Part shown: positions 35,696 to 60,597 of the stretch, piece after piece
Position numbering within the stretch: position 1 is the stretch's first letter
Layout of the letters: every line of letters begins with the position of its first letter
NCBI GenBank assembly: GCA_014526335.1
Contig: JACTAT010000039.1
Span: forward strand, 3,520,202-3,584,201
Source of the DNA: Chrysaora quinquecirrha
Lineage: Eukaryota > Cnidaria > Scyphozoa > Semaeostomeae > Pelagiidae
Direction: 5' to 3'
Length of the DNA stretch: 64,000 nt
Made by a program: the position numbers and the translations under genes
The notes under the pieces: model-generated
The model's input: the letters and a program-made list of their open reading frames with translations, nothing else
Databases searched by the model: none
Told to the model about the DNA's origin: nothing

Positions 35696-35740
35696 TCTTA
35701 AAAGAAAGTTGGAGAGTGTTTCAGAATTTGAGTGGTTCAC

Positions 35741-36750
35741 CTCAGTACATTATAAAAAGGGGGTTTTAAATGATAAAGGGGGTGTGGGAACCTTTCTAAA
35801 AATGGGGATCTTGATAAACAAAGGGTGGGAAATTTTTAACTCTTCAGTGTTACAATGGTATATTGCTTAGAACAAAGAATAAGATTGTGACAGAGATCTT
35901 TGCGACAAAAAAGTCATACTCACATTGAAAATTTGAGACATTATTTAACAGGGGGTCCTCTTAGCTAGGAGGGGGTGGGGCAATTTTGGAAAAAGTGTCC
36001 CCATTAATTTGCACTGAAGAGCATGAGTCTTAAACTCAGGTCAGTCTACTAAGCTCTGGTGGTCATGTGATAAGCACCTGTGTGCACGCATGAGACCCTG
36101 GCTCAATCCCACACATGTCACTGATGAACTCTAGTACGTATATTGAAACGTGTTTAGGCCCATTGAGACATCTTCAAAGACTTTCAACTCCCGACCCTTT
36201 TCCACACCACCAACCACTGATCAGCGCCCCAATCTGATAAAGGGTTATTTCAAAATGACCGCTTGAACAAATACAATATAGCTATTTTTATCGCGTACCT
36301 GCTTTTTATCGGTGAAATAACTGAGCGAGAATGTCACACACACGCAGCAACTGTTTCAAACGGCCACCATTAGAGAAAGACAGAAAGTTCAGATTCAGAA
36401 CGAAACGAACAGCAACAACAACCATACTGTGTCTTCAAGGGTGTCCAAAAATGCAAAAGGGTGTCCAAATACCTGAAAAGAAGAGCATAGGGGTTAGGAA
36501 AATTTCGAAATGTATTACCAAAAAATGGTGCATTGGCAAAACGAAGTAAAATAAAATAGAAAGCAAAACTAACTCAGTAATGATTAGGTTTTGTATTACT
36601 TTATCAGACATTAGTGGCAAAAATAAGTATATTTATAAAATCAATAACTTTCGCGGTAATATTTACAACACATAAGTTAAATTAGGGCTGTCCATTCACT
36701 TATATACATTATGAATAATCCAGTGTTCTATACATTTTCCTAGTTTAGTC
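35741..36750. other. Intergenic between GLYCTK 5' end and POLQ 3' end
   Basis: Holds the GLYCTK promoter and the POLQ 3' UTR. G-rich short repeats (TTTTAAATGATAAAGGGGG; GGGGGTCCTCTTAGC) occur at 35755-36005. A tRNA-like stretch lies at about 36050-36130 with GGCTCAATCCC in a B-box position, possibly a SINE head. The open frame 36331-36549 shows no recognisable domain. Confidence 0.4.
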
Positions 36751-49836
<13,086 letters not shown>

Positions 49837-50150
49837 CTAGCCAATTATTTCAAGTTTAGTTTAATAATTGAAGGTGTCATTTCAGAAAAACTAAGATGTC
49901 GCAACAACTGCTGTACCGCCATTTCCAGCTTAGCAAATTTTCAGTTTTCTTTTTTTTGAATAAACCCGCTATTCATAATACGCATGCGCCAGTGAAGAAC
50001 AATTTTTTTTTTTCAAATTCGACGCTATATCATGTGATACATGGTCTACAACTACACTACAACATAACAAAAAATACAATGTTAATTAGAAAAGATACGT
50101 AAGTTACATGACAGTTGAGTGTTAATAAAATTAAGGTTCTAAAAGCTCTA

Positions 50151-52340
50151 GTTTTTTTTTTTTTTTAATTTGCTTGTAAGCGTTTATCATATATAGTTGA
50201 AATGAATTCGCTTGTATCTTTTATCAAAGTTTCATTTTCGCATGTCATTAGATATATGAATTTTTGTTCATTTGTTGGGATCGATTTAAATTGGGGACAT
50301 AGATTTTCAATCTTTTCAAGGAAAATCTTGCGTTCAAAGTTGTAATTTTTACAGGATAACAAAAAGTGTGTTTCATTTTCTACTTCATTGCTACAGTATT
50401 TGCAGAATCTTTGATCTCTTTCAATGGGGGGTTTCAAGTGTCTCCCCTTTTCAATTGCTAGGCAATGGTCGCTAAGTCTTAACTTTGAGAAGAATCTTCT
50501 ACATTTTCGATTTTGGATTAAGTATAGATATGGCTCAAAGTAGGTTCGAGTCTTGTATGTCTTATAGGAAAGAGCTTTTGAGCAGCTGTCAATGTAAGAT
50601 TTCCAGTATATGTGATATTGATGTTTTAGTACCTTTTCGTGTTAGTTTTAGAGAGAGACGTTAGAGAGTCTATGGCTAAGCCGTTTTCTTTTACATCGTT
50701 AGTTATTTCATTAATATAAGAGTAAAGTTAAGGTAGGGTCCCCAAACTTCTGAGCCATAAAGGAGGATAGGTGAGATCATTGAGTCAAAGAGTTTTAAAG
50801 CAATTTTAACAGGGAGATGTTTAATTTTAAATCTGCTATTTAGAGCCAAAAGAGCACGATTGGCTTTAGCGCTGAGTATGTTTAAAGTCTCCTTGAAATT
50901 ACAAGCTGCGTTTAGGGTGATACCAAGATAGGTGAACTCAGTTACATTTTCGATTGGGGAATTGTTTATGTAAAAATTTTGTTTGTATTTGGTATTGTTT
51001 TTATAGAATGTCATACACTTGGATTTATCTGAATTGACTTTAAGTTTCCAGCAGTTACAATAGTCAGCTAAGCTATTCAAGCATTTCTGTAGCCCGTCAT
51101 GAGAAGTTGAAAGGATGATTAAGTCGTCAGCATAGAATAGACAAGTTATAGGTTCATGACCAAGGTCAAGCGGTGTTGGATTGTCTTTGTCTAGGATATC
51201 AACCAAGTCATTGATATACAAATTAAACAACGTAGGGCTTAATGGACATCCTTGCCGAACACCTTTGGAACATTTGAAGAATTTTGTGCATTTGTTGTTT
51301 AATTTAACTGCGCATTCAGTATTTTTATAGATGCTTTGAACTGTTTTTAGAAAATTTTGATCTATTCCACTTTTCTCTAGTTTTTGGAAAAGGCCGTTGT
51401 GCCATACATTATCAAAAGCTTTGCGGAAATCTATGAAAGCAGCATGAACTTTTTGTTTTCTATTATCACGAACATGTTTATTTATTAACGCTTTTAGAGT
51501 AAGAAGATGGTCAGAAGTGCGGCTTCCGCTCTGGAAGCCAACTTGATTTTTACTAATAAGTTTGTTCATATTTACAATTGAGGAGAGCCTAGTGTTTAGT
51601 AGTAGGCAGAACAATTTAAGAAGGGCATTACCAACACAGATACCACGGTAGTTATCTGGGTTAGATTTGGATCCTTTTTTGTAGACGGGAGTAATAAGTC
51701 CTTTACACCATGAATTGGGCACCTCACCCGAGGAGAGCATTAAGTTTAGAGTTATCTTGATTAGTGTAAATAAATCAATAGAGCAGTTTTTGATCATTTC
51801 GTTGCTTATTCCATCAAATCCTATAGCTTTTTTGTTTTTCAGTTTTTTTATGCATTCAGTGAGTTCTTTGTCATCAATCTCTTTACTAAGTATTGTAACA
51901 TTGGGATTAGCTGCACGGAAATGTGTATTTTCCTGATTATCAGCATGGAAAAGCTCTTTATAGTAATTTTCCCAAATAGAACCGTTTTGTATTGCGTTAG
52001 GTTTTTTTGTAATATTTTCATCGAAGTCTTTCCAAATATTCCAGAAGCTCTCTTCATATGGGTTTTGTTGCAATTCGGTTATTCTGTCATTCCAAAAATT
52101 TTTACGTTTAGTATGAAGAAGGATTTGTATTCTTTAATTTTCTCTATATTTATTCCTTTTAAACAGACTGAAAGGATCGAGTTGTTTTGTTTGGAGAGTT
52201 TATTTAATTCGCTTTTTGAGAGTTTACAATCAAGTTCTCCAGAGACGATGTGCACCTTTCTCGGGACCCTTTCGTTAAACCGAAGTTTTTCTATTATCTG
52301 CACAATGCCGAATTCCGAACAAAACGTTTCCATAGAAATT
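50151..52340 (-). mobile_element. 5'-truncated non-LTR retrotransposon (LINE) ORF2
   Basis: Reverse transcriptase of a LINE, read on the minus strand. The main open frame, 52073-50703, shows LITPVYKKGSKSNPDNYRGI, NQVGFQSGSRTSDHL, HAAFIDFRKAFD (catalytic Asp), GVRQGCPLSPTLFN and the catalytic box CLFYADDLIIL. A further frame at 50437-50165 has a CKYCSNEVENETHFLLSCKN zinc-finger-like motif typical of ORF2 carboxy ends, then a run of T on the plus strand (about 50151-50166), that is, a poly(A) tail. The 52333-52079 frame is the linker before the RT. The endonuclease domain is absent, so the copy is 5'-truncated near 52340. At least two frame breaks (about 52080 and 50705) make it non-autonomous now. 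It sits between the divergent POLQ and cyclase genes. Confidence 0.92.
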
Positions 52341-52581
52341 CAGTGAAATCTTTGCTTTGTTTCCAGGGATTCTTGCTTTATCTTTATCTTGGCGTTGAAA
52401 AAGAACAATTGATTCCATGAACGGAACAAATTGACGTATGAAAAGATTAAAATTGTCTTGTGCAAACTTTGAACTGTGCTTTAGATTTTGCGGTTTGCAA
52501 ACTGTTTCCCGGTTTGTTTCTCCAGGAAAAATTGTGTTGTCGGATAGTTATTTGCAAGAAAAGAGCGAAGAAAATACCAAA

Positions 52582-52996
52582 ATGTATCTCATATATGCAA
52601 TAATGGCAGTGTTCTTGGGTGCGGTTGATAGCAAAGTCGTCATGAAAGATCTCTCACATACTTTCGACAACACAACTCTGTACTGGCCAAGCATGACGGC
52701 CGACAGGTTTCGTTTCGTGAAGAAAATGTTGAGTGACTCTCCCTACTATGCTTCAAATACATTCTACGCAGCAGAACATGGTGGCACGCATTTAGACGCA
52801 CCAACACATTTTGCAAAGGGAAAGCAAACTGCAGATCAAGTGCCAATCAATAATTTGGTTGGCAAAGCTGTTGTGGTCGATGTAACAAAGAAAGCGAAGC
52901 AAGATAAAGATTTGCTTATTGGTCAAACGGAGTTTGAAGAACATGAAAAGAAACACACAAAAATTCCAGATAATTCCATCATCTTACTCAACACTG
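52582..52996 (+). CDS. Cyclase-family enzyme, alternative first exon A
   Basis: First exon of a PF04199-type cyclase (kynurenine formamidase-like metal-dependent hydrolase). The ATG at 52582 starts a signal peptide (MYLIYAIMAVFLGAVDS); an in-frame ATG at 52438 exists but would bury the signal. The family metal-binding motif is present as EHGGTHLDAPTHF, followed by a conserved PDNSIILLNTG end. A GTAAGT donor follows at 52997 with phase 1. No matching exons two and three lie before the next first exon (53866), so it can only splice to 54998 or is a remnant. It is roughly half identical to exon B in protein sequence. Either an alternative promoter with its own leader and half-domain, or a partial tandem duplication. 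Confidence 0.85.
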
Positions 52997-53865
52997 GTAA
53001 GTTAATTTTAAGTTTATTTGATGAAGAAATGCGATGTTAAAAATTTTTTGTAATAATCTGATAATGGCATCAAGAAGCAAAAGCACGAGACGACCAGGCT
53101 TAACGAGGGCGGGTCATCGTTCTTCTACTAATTGTTGTGGACGAGCTTTCGACTTTTCCCCGTTTCGCATGCGTGATGGCAGTGGCGACTGGCGCAGTCA
53201 GACATCAGACATCGGAGGCAAAAGGGCGTGATCAAAGCAAATTAAGGCGTGCTGCCGTTGGTGCGAAACGTTTTCGCAGTGTAAAAGTAAGGAAAATGGA
53301 ATCTGCGCGGTGGAACTCTTTTGTTGACGAAACTAATTCGGCTACAGGAGTGATTCTTGGCGGGTTCCTGGGGGTACTCCCAAAAGATTTTTGAAAACCA
53401 CACCCATCACATTGGCGGAACATACTGTAGCACCACACAAAGCTAAAGAAAAACAAAATCCGTTTAAAATCAATTTTTAGGTACGGTAAGTATAACCAAA
53501 TTAATACAAAGAGCTAATGACGGAAGGTGCGGGGGGCTGACAGATGGTGGAAAATAGCGGGATGAGGTACAATGACCATTACTGTTTCTATTCACCTCAT
53601 GTTTTTGAAAGACCAGGATATCATTTTAAATAGAAGAATTTTCTATAGGTCTCTTCGGTCCCCCTCCCGTTTTGTTGGCAGTTTAAGTTAATTTTATCAA
53701 CCCCCTTACCTCAGTTTTGTATCGCATCACCATATAACACGAGTGAATTTCGCTAAATTTGGTTAAGCTGAATGAAATCTTTACTTGAGAACCTGTCAAG
53801 TTGACATAAAACACGAAGTTGATTTATCGACAACACAAGACGACTTGCTGGCTTTACAAAACAAG

Positions 53866-56078
53866 ATGTCTGGCCGTGTATTTCTTTTTATTTCAACTTC
53901 GCTGCTGTTTACTTCTACGAGCGTCATTGCAGGAATCAGATACATAGATCTCTCATACACCTATGATAATAGAACCTTAACTTGGCCTTCGGAACAGAAA
54001 GAAAGATTTAGATTCACAACGCAAGTTAGATTTGATTCTCCTCATTACGAAGCGAATAGTTTTGAAACAGCGGAACACCTTGGCACACATATTGATGCAC
54101 CGAGGCATTTTGTTGCTGGGAAGTATGGCGTTGCAGAAATATCTCTGAATGATTTGATTGGTCCGGCTGTTGTTGTCAACGTTACGGAGAAAGCGGACAC
54201 GAATGCAGATTTACTTATTGATGTAGCAGATTTTGAAATCCACGAGAGAAAGTTTGGTAGAATTCCCGACCGTTCAATAATTCTTTTATACTCAGGTACA
54301 ACTCGGAGAAGCTTGGACAAATATTTTAATTTGGATTTTATCAGAGGCTTTATGTTTTAGAGCGAAGATTTATGTTCTGCTCTAGACGGTTAGAGGTGGC
54401 ACAAGGACGAAAGCTTTTCGCGATTATATTTGCTTCTAGACTTATCTCGACCTTATCATAACGGCACGAACGCCAAGTTTTATCTTGACCATTAAAGCTT
54501 ATCTTATTTCGCTTGTTTTGCGATTTTTCCAAAAAATGATAAGAGCTTTGGATTCTTGAAAGTTTAACAGTTTTAACCTACACTACAGAATAAGCCGTAG
54601 ACCAGGACAATGGGAAAACGAGGAACACGGACAAGGTTCAAAACTTTTTTAAATTTTTGGTGCTTGATACTATTTCCTTTCCGAAAGATTTCTCGTTTAC
54701 CTTTTTCAGGGTCGTTTAGGGTGTAACAAGTTCCCTTTTACCTTTAGAAAATCTCCTTGCTGCGTTTTGTGAGATTTTTTTTGTAGACTGATAGTCAAGC
54801 GGATTCGATAGAGAAGATTTCACGTGATCCTTGTTTTCTGGTGTTCGCTTTAAATTTTTGCCATTTTTCCGTGTTCCCATATTCCCTAGAACCCCTAAGC
54901 GACCCTCTTTGTTTGTTTGCTTTTATGAACAATAAATGAACACCATATTTTGTTGCAATTATTCTTTATCAAACGCGTATTTTGCTTCTTTACCAAGGTT
55001 GGGGGAAATATTGGCCAAATGCGACTGCTTATTTTGGAACAGCTTCGAATAACACCTCAATTCTTCATTTTCCTGGATTGGCTCCGGCTGGCGCAACTTG
55101 GCTCATTCAGCAGAGAAAGGTAAAAGATTGGGACAGGGGGTAGCTTACATCTCGCTGCTACCTATCTAGTATATCGTTATTTTTCTAAGAAAATTATTGC
55201 AATAAGCGGCTCCTTTTAAATATCATCTTGATTGAAGAATCAGATCCTAGCTTTTCTGTGTGGTACATGGAAAGTATTCGTAAAAAGCCGCCATCACGCA
55301 ACGTTTAAAGTTTAAAAATCAACCCAGAAATCAAAGCACAGGAGCTCAATCATGTACGAAAGCCCCTATTGTCAGGTATTGCATTATCAAGGCACACGTT
55401 CTTTTACATTGAAAGTCATGATTATGCTAATTGCTTACTCAATTGTTAAGTAAACTAGCTACAATGTCACGATTTGCGATTGGTGGTCGCGAAAAATAAT
55501 TATTTAAAGAACAACCCACAACGGAACGATACTCCCCATTTCTTCCACAATGTTGCTGAGGCGCTGTGTCTTACGGTGGTGGCCATCACAGCCAATCGTT
55601 ATTCCTGAGCCTTGGCAGTTAACCAGTGATTTGCTGGCACATTGCCAAGATGCCCTGGCTGCCACAATCCACCTCTGATACAAAACAAATCCACCAAGTA
55701 ACTGAAATTCGTGGTTAAATATTGTTCATGATTAATAGCCTTGCTAGTTTCAACAAAATGTTCTAATTTCAGGTGAAAGCTATTGGTATCGATACGGGAT
55801 CGATTGATTATGGACAATCGAAAGACTTTCAATCTCATGTTATTCTTTTGGGACAAAACATTCCTGTTTTCGAAAATGTTGCAAATCTTCATTTAGTTCC
55901 AGCGACTGGGGCCATGGTTTATGCACTGCCAATGAAAATAGGGCAAGGATCAGGAGCACCGCTGAGAATCATTGCAACATGGGACACGGATAAGACATCA
56001 GCTGGTCACGTGAGGAATGTCCCACGTGTTCTTATGTCTATGATCTTCTTTTTCTTTGTAATTTTCATTATCATCTAA
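53866..56078 (+). CDS. Secreted cyclase-family hydrolase (kynurenine formamidase-like), exon B form
   Basis: Three exons, 53866-54295, 54998-55119 and 55773-56078, give 285 aa. The protein begins with a signal peptide (MSGRVFLFISTSLLF...SVIA). It carries the metal-binding motif EHLGTHIDAPRHF in exon one, GWGKYWPNATAYFG and FPGLAPAGATWLI in exon two, and GIDTGSIDYGQS, LVPATGAMVYALPMKI and a hydrophobic tail (from RVLMSMIFFFFV to the stop) in exon three. A cleavable leader plus a hydrophobic carboxy end directly before the stop suggests a GPI-anchored ectoenzyme. The family includes bacterial kynurenine formamidases and animal secreted cyclases of unknown substrate, so the reaction is not assigned. 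Exon A (52582-52996) ends in the same phase and could replace exon B. Confidence 0.9.
55530..55680 (+). repeat. Dispersed repeat, second copy of the GATGTGGCTGAGGCG element
   Basis: ATGTTGCTGAGGCGCTGTGTCTTACGGTGGT and CCAATCGTTATTC match 19230-19290. It lies in the cyclase intron between exons 55119 and 55773. Confidence 0.5.
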
Positions 56079-57047
56079 TTTTGGCCATTTTGCATTATGA
56101 AATGTAATGTTTTCCCTCTTATTATGCTTAAGTCCTGTTTTGCCATGCATAATCATCTTTAATTTGCTGTATCTATATAAACTTTTCGATATTATATGTG
56201 ACTACCTTTGTAGAGCTACAAGAGACATAACAATCTAATTGATGTATTGCTTTTAACTTTTAGCTGATGAAAAACAGATAAACATTGCATTGTATATTTT
56301 TGCTATAAGCATGAGCTCTTGTGGACATTTGCGCAATATCAAAGTTGTACTTGCACAAGGGTCGTAAATTCTCGTTTCCATAAGATCACAACGATCCTTG
56401 GATTATCTTATCTCAAGCTCATAAATAAATGCGAATCAAATGGAAACTACTTGGTTTAAGCCATTATTGCTTAAATTATCGCAAGATCTTAGCCAGACAC
56501 CCTTGGAGCATTAACTGCAGAATCGACAATCGTTATTCAACTGCTTCACGCTTTTTTTATAAGAACACTTGGCTTCGATTTCAGCCTGCCTGTTTCTTAT
56601 TTTTGAAGCGCTTTTTCTCTAACTTATCACCCCCTGCCCTTCTAAAAACATATTTAAAGTCCGGGCAAGGGCTAGCAAACAATTTTGACCCAAATGTCAG
56701 CCTGGTTTTTCCAGATTAGTTGCCTTGCCGGATGATTGTCTACTGCAATCTGATCTTTCTTCGTTCACGATTTGTTGGAAACCAGGCTCAAAAATTGCAT
56801 TAACGCTTGAAAAGAAAAACCTTGTATGCTGGTTTAAGTTTTAAAATTATTTTGTATTATCTGAAATGCTTTAAAATGCAGTTTTCCTTTTGCGTCTCCT
56901 TAAACTCTAATTAGAAGTTGAATTTCTTTACGTATGTATTAACGCAGGAAACGAGCGCTTGTATGAAAAAAGCGAAGTTTATCATGAAGTTTTATTGATA
57001 GATATAATTGGTCTATTAATATTTCATCTTGCTGATGTCAAATTCCA
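56079..57047. other. Intergenic, convergent cyclase / POLR1H 3' ends
   Basis: AT-rich 3' UTR and spacer sequence. The open frames at 56429-56719 and 56959-57156 show no recognisable domain and I do not call them genes. Confidence 0.5.
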
Positions 57048-57440
57048 TCAAGAATACTCAGTTTCTTTGAATTTACATTTAACACATGTAAAAAACACCG
57101 TTTGTCCTTCATCAGTTGATCTCGTTTGTCTTGTTATGTACGTCATTTTATCATGACCACAATTACTGCATTTTCGTTTTGTCACTGGCCCGCTTTGTTC
57201 GATTTCTTTTTCAAAGTTTTTCAACTCCATGCTTTTGGCGAGGCTGATTCTTTCCTCATTGTAAAATTTGCTTGAATGGATCTCGGTGGATTTAGAGTTC
57301 GATAAGAAATGTTTATGGCTGCATATTTTACAATGTATATAATTCTCTTCACCTGGTAGCGCCAAAATACTGCCACATTCGGTGCAGAAATTCGGATCTG
57401 AACTGAAGACGATTTTATTTTCATCCATCTGCGACGCCAT
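57048..57440 (-). CDS. POLR1H: RNA polymerase I subunit RPA12
   Basis: Small zinc-ribbon subunit of nucleolar RNA polymerase I, needed for RNA cleavage and proofreading. Single exon, 130 aa (human 126). The amino-terminal ribbon is CTECGSILALPG...HCKICSHKHF. The carboxy-terminal TFIIS-type ribbon is CSNCGHDKMTYITRQ followed by TRSTDEGQTVFFTCVKCKF, including the acidic hairpin DE that supports transcript cleavage. The start ATG at 57440 precedes SQMDENKIVF and matches the family length. It is intronless, unlike most neighbours. The sequence immediately upstream (57500-57850) holds the exon-like inverted duplicate described separately. Confidence 0.97.
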   Translation of the reverse strand: MASQMDENKIVFSSDPNFCTECGSILALPGEENYIHCKICSHKHFLSNSKSTEIHSSKFYNEERISLAKSMELKNFEKEIEQSGPVTKRKCSNCGHDKMTYITRQTRSTDEGQTVFFTCVKCKFKETEYS

Positions 57441-57569
57441 TTTATCAACATGTGATTATTTCGTGAAAGAGAGGCTGGAGGTCATATTACCATGACAACA
57501 GACAACAACAGCAACAAATATGATCATTTCAATGAAATTTGATTATTTATACAAATAGCTGAATATTTT

Positions 57570-57843
57570 ATATAGTCCGGGTGCTGACAGCCAAAATCGG
57601 GGTGACTACTTGCAATTTTAGCGGGACATTTAATTTTTGCACAGATGTGTTCAGTTTCACATCCTAAACACGATTTTACCTGTTGGCCATCCTGAATTTT
57701 CTTGTGAGACGCGTCCAACCCGTTTTTCTCCAGCCAAACTCACGCAGTGTTCCAGCAAGAAACCGCCATTTTCATCAACAATTTGTAAAGAACTAATTGA
57801 AGCGAGTTTTGCTATCAGGGTGTGCGTTAGCTTTAAAGATGCT
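57570..57843 (-). other. Exon-like segment, inverted duplicate of 60598-60795
   Basis: Read on the minus strand, this segment aligns over about 200 bp with 60598-60795 on the plus strand, including the shared blocks GTTGATGAAAATGGCG / GTTGAAGAAAATGGCG, CTCACAAGAAAATTCA, ATGGCCAACAGGT and ATTGCAAGTAG...CAGCACCCGGACTA. One minus frame is open over 62 codons (57840-57652; IVDENGGFLLEHC...ENSGWPTG) without an ATG. Another frame gives a cysteine-rich end (CLGCETEHICAKIKCPAKIA). ATGGCCAACAG|GT looks like a splice donor in both copies. It may be part of a divergent gene upstream of POLR1H or a duplicated promoter-proximal segment. Family not recognised. Confidence 0.45.
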
Positions 57844-58269
57844 TTTTATGTACAAATCAAAACAAAATTACTAAGACAAAAGGCAAAAATTGTACCCTAT
57901 TCTTTGAACAAATCAACTGGATAATTGTCAGAAATGAAGTTTCATATGTTTGTTAATTACTCTTTGTTCTTGTATTTCTGTGCTATGAATTGATAATGTT
58001 GGTCCATACCCCCCGATGAAATTATGCTTTGCGAAGTGCAATAAAACCCAATTCCGTGGAATCGTGGAATGAGAAACCAGTATGGAACCCCGTTGTTTAG
58101 TAATATGGGTCTTAAAACCTCAAATTATTTCGTATATAGACAAAATGGATCCTCCTTGTGATGTTTTTATAACTAAATTTTGAAGTACATGAACATTCTG
58201 TCTCTTATGGCAGGTAATGTAACAAACGTAACCATTGTCAAGGCACATAAAGATTTGCTAGTGCAAAGG

Positions 58270-58500
58270 CAACTACAAACTTGAGACTATTCTACATTCT
58301 AAACTAATTTGGAAGTTATTCTGATTTACCATCTTGACCCATTCGGGGCAAACACTAAGACCATATTTCAAACCGTTATAGCCGATGAAGGCTAGAACTT
58401 TTGATTTTGAAAACTCAAACTTTTCGCTAGTTGGTCCCCTGCGTTTAGCGCGGGGCACGTTGGCAATATCAAAGCGAAAGCTTATCCTTACCAACGCCGT
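58270..58500 (-). other. Open frame of unknown nature
   Basis: The minus-strand frame 58494-58273 encodes a 73-residue peptide (RAKRRGPTSEKFEFSKSK; LAFIGYNGLKYGLSVCPEWV) of balanced composition that looks more protein-like than chance frames nearby. I do not recognise a family and see no good splice sites. It may be a transposon remnant. Confidence 0.2.
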
Positions 58501-58563
58501 TTAAACAGCCCAAACTCCGTTTTAAAGATCAAAAGACTCTAAAGCTAGAATAATGAGGATCTT

Positions 58564-58719
58564 ATGCTACCTTGCAGCAAGTGCCGCACCTGCGGCTACA
58601 GCAAGTTTGAGAGTAGGAAGAATCAACTCAAAAGTGTTTTTCCTGCCGTGCGCGAATCGCAAAGAGCTGCTCATCTCCATCATTGTCATCGAAGAAGCCT
58701 CCGTTTTAAGAGGTATTAA
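58564..58719 (+). other. Small Cys/His-rich open frame
   Basis: A 51-residue frame begins MLPCSKCRTCGYSKFESRKN and ends in a His/Arg-rich stretch (AAHLHHCHRRSLRFKRY). The CxxCxxC and HLHHCH spacing resembles a zinc-binding finger, but it may be chance. The overlapping longer frames on both strands (58553-58842) are equally unassigned. Low confidence. Confidence 0.2.
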
Positions 58720-60597
58720 ATCAGACATGATCCTATGCTCAGAAATCTGCAGCTGCAGTAGCACCGGGGGTCGGACTCTTTTGCAGCAGGAATCAAGTGA
58801 TTTGATGTAGTGGGTAGTGGATATAGGGTAAATCGACAACATGTTAAATCTTTAGACTCGTTCCGTGGGGAATTCAGCCTTCGAAGAATCATCCGTTTCA
58901 AAAGATTTTGGTACGGACATTAGCCCAAACCTATAAGGCGGGTGACACTCTTTTTACTTCGTAGCACCGGCCACTGGTACCGCATAAACATAAAAGGGAA
59001 GTACGGAAACTTTGGGATATTGTCCAGACATAACTATGCTGCTGATCATTGCATACAGTAAAAACATATCGATTCATCGCACTTCAGACTTTGCTTTCTT
59101 TACTTCCAAGTTGCCTCGAAGTTGCCTCAAAAGTTGCCTCCAACAAGGCATACATTATGCGAGAGAGCGAGAAATTGTAAACTACAAGAATACACAATTA
59201 CGTACATAATGCACCGTGGCATTTGGAGATTGGAGCCTGGGAAACCTGCTCTGCATGAAAGAGGCGAGCGTCACGCACTCAAGAGGTAACAGGAGAACAG
59301 AACAGATATCAAGCTGAAAGCGCTGGCTTCAAAACATGACATTGTATTGACGCTTTCATAAAGTCCGAGAAATTATTTTCAGAAAGAACAGATAGACGCT
59401 AGTTTTCGGATGATAAACCAAATACTTCTAGGTTTTCGACATAGTGTTTGGTTATGAGCATATGTTTGGCATTCCTGCTGTACATGCGCTCAAGGGTGCA
59501 TGCTTCATTTTGGCGAATTGACCTTTTCTGTCGCATTTCTTCTTTTGCTCTTCCGTGATAGCGTAACGGTGATCGCTGCTTATAAGATTCCTAACGCCTT
59601 TTTGATTGGTAGATTAGCACTAGGCACAATGCTTAACACGACCGGTAGATTGACAGTAAAAGGCAAAACTTAGCAACGGGACCCCATTCCTCCTTTGTTA
59701 CGGCCATTTGACAGTGTGCCGCACACGTATGGCAATGGAATGGGGTAGAAACGAACGCTTGTTTTTTGTCCCTTTTTTCAACCTAGAGACCACATAGGTC
59801 TTGTGCAAAATTCTGCGCAGACTGTAGCTATAGTATACCCTTGTTTTAGGGCAGATCATCTACCTGCATCTAGTGGTCAGTTCTTTTTATTACGGAAGTC
59901 AGAAACAGCCTCCAGTGCATCCCCCTTTCACTCGCGCTTTGTGCTCGTTGCAACTTAGGCGCAGTTGTTTGCTGACGAGGGAAACCAAAGTGAAGACGTC
60001 CAAATTGCAAAAAAAGCATAAGGGTAATAGAAGTAGAAGTTGAAGTTGCGGATCAGAACCGCTTTGCTTAATTATGCAACTTACTGTAACCTAAATGGAG
60101 AAGAAATTGAAAGCGCGCAAACACATCAGTTAAAAGCGCGCTTCTTGGCGCAAAACGTGAAGAGCGCGAATCGGGTCAACTTCTAATAAAAGTTTTACAG
60201 TGCGACAATCTGAGAGTGCGAAAATTAGAGATGTGAAAATTGATGGAATAAGGTATTTTTTACAAAAACGTATTTCGAAATTGTTCTTATAGAACGGAAC
60301 CATATGACCCTATGATGACTTTGACATAGGTGTGCACTGTGCTTCATACCACGAATCACTTTCGATTCATTTTGAACTACTTGTAAATAATATGGGCATC
60401 TTAAAAGCTTCAGTCGGTTTCATACACTCGACAATAATATTATTTGCATAAATTAGTCGCCCGCTTCATGTTTTCCGTACATTTTGGCGTCCAGTTTCAT
60501 TTACTTCTCCTGCGGACCCCCCGTCGACACTGTAAAAAGTATAAGTGTTCCCCTGGATTTGCTTCTCGATTGGTGCTTCGGCTCAGTGATCTCTATT
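58720..60597. other. Intergenic region without recognised genes
   Basis: I see no exon with family similarity, no clear repeat family and no RNA gene. It includes the probable upstream region of the SPATA1-like gene. A mildly GC-rich stretch at 60040-60190 contains several AGCGCG strings. Confidence 0.45.

Noticed and set aside
35696..35740. Upstream extension of GLYCTK to a GTG codon
   Set aside because: No ATG in frame, GTG starts are not expected in an animal nuclear gene, and an acceptor-like sequence lies just before the ATG at 35695.
52438..52581. Upstream in-frame ATG for cyclase exon A
   Set aside because: It would bury the signal peptide at 52582; the parallel exon B also starts at its signal peptide.
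58553..58842. Overlapping 85- and 91-codon frames on opposite strands
   Set aside because: Neither shows a known domain, splice context or codon bias that favours it over the other.
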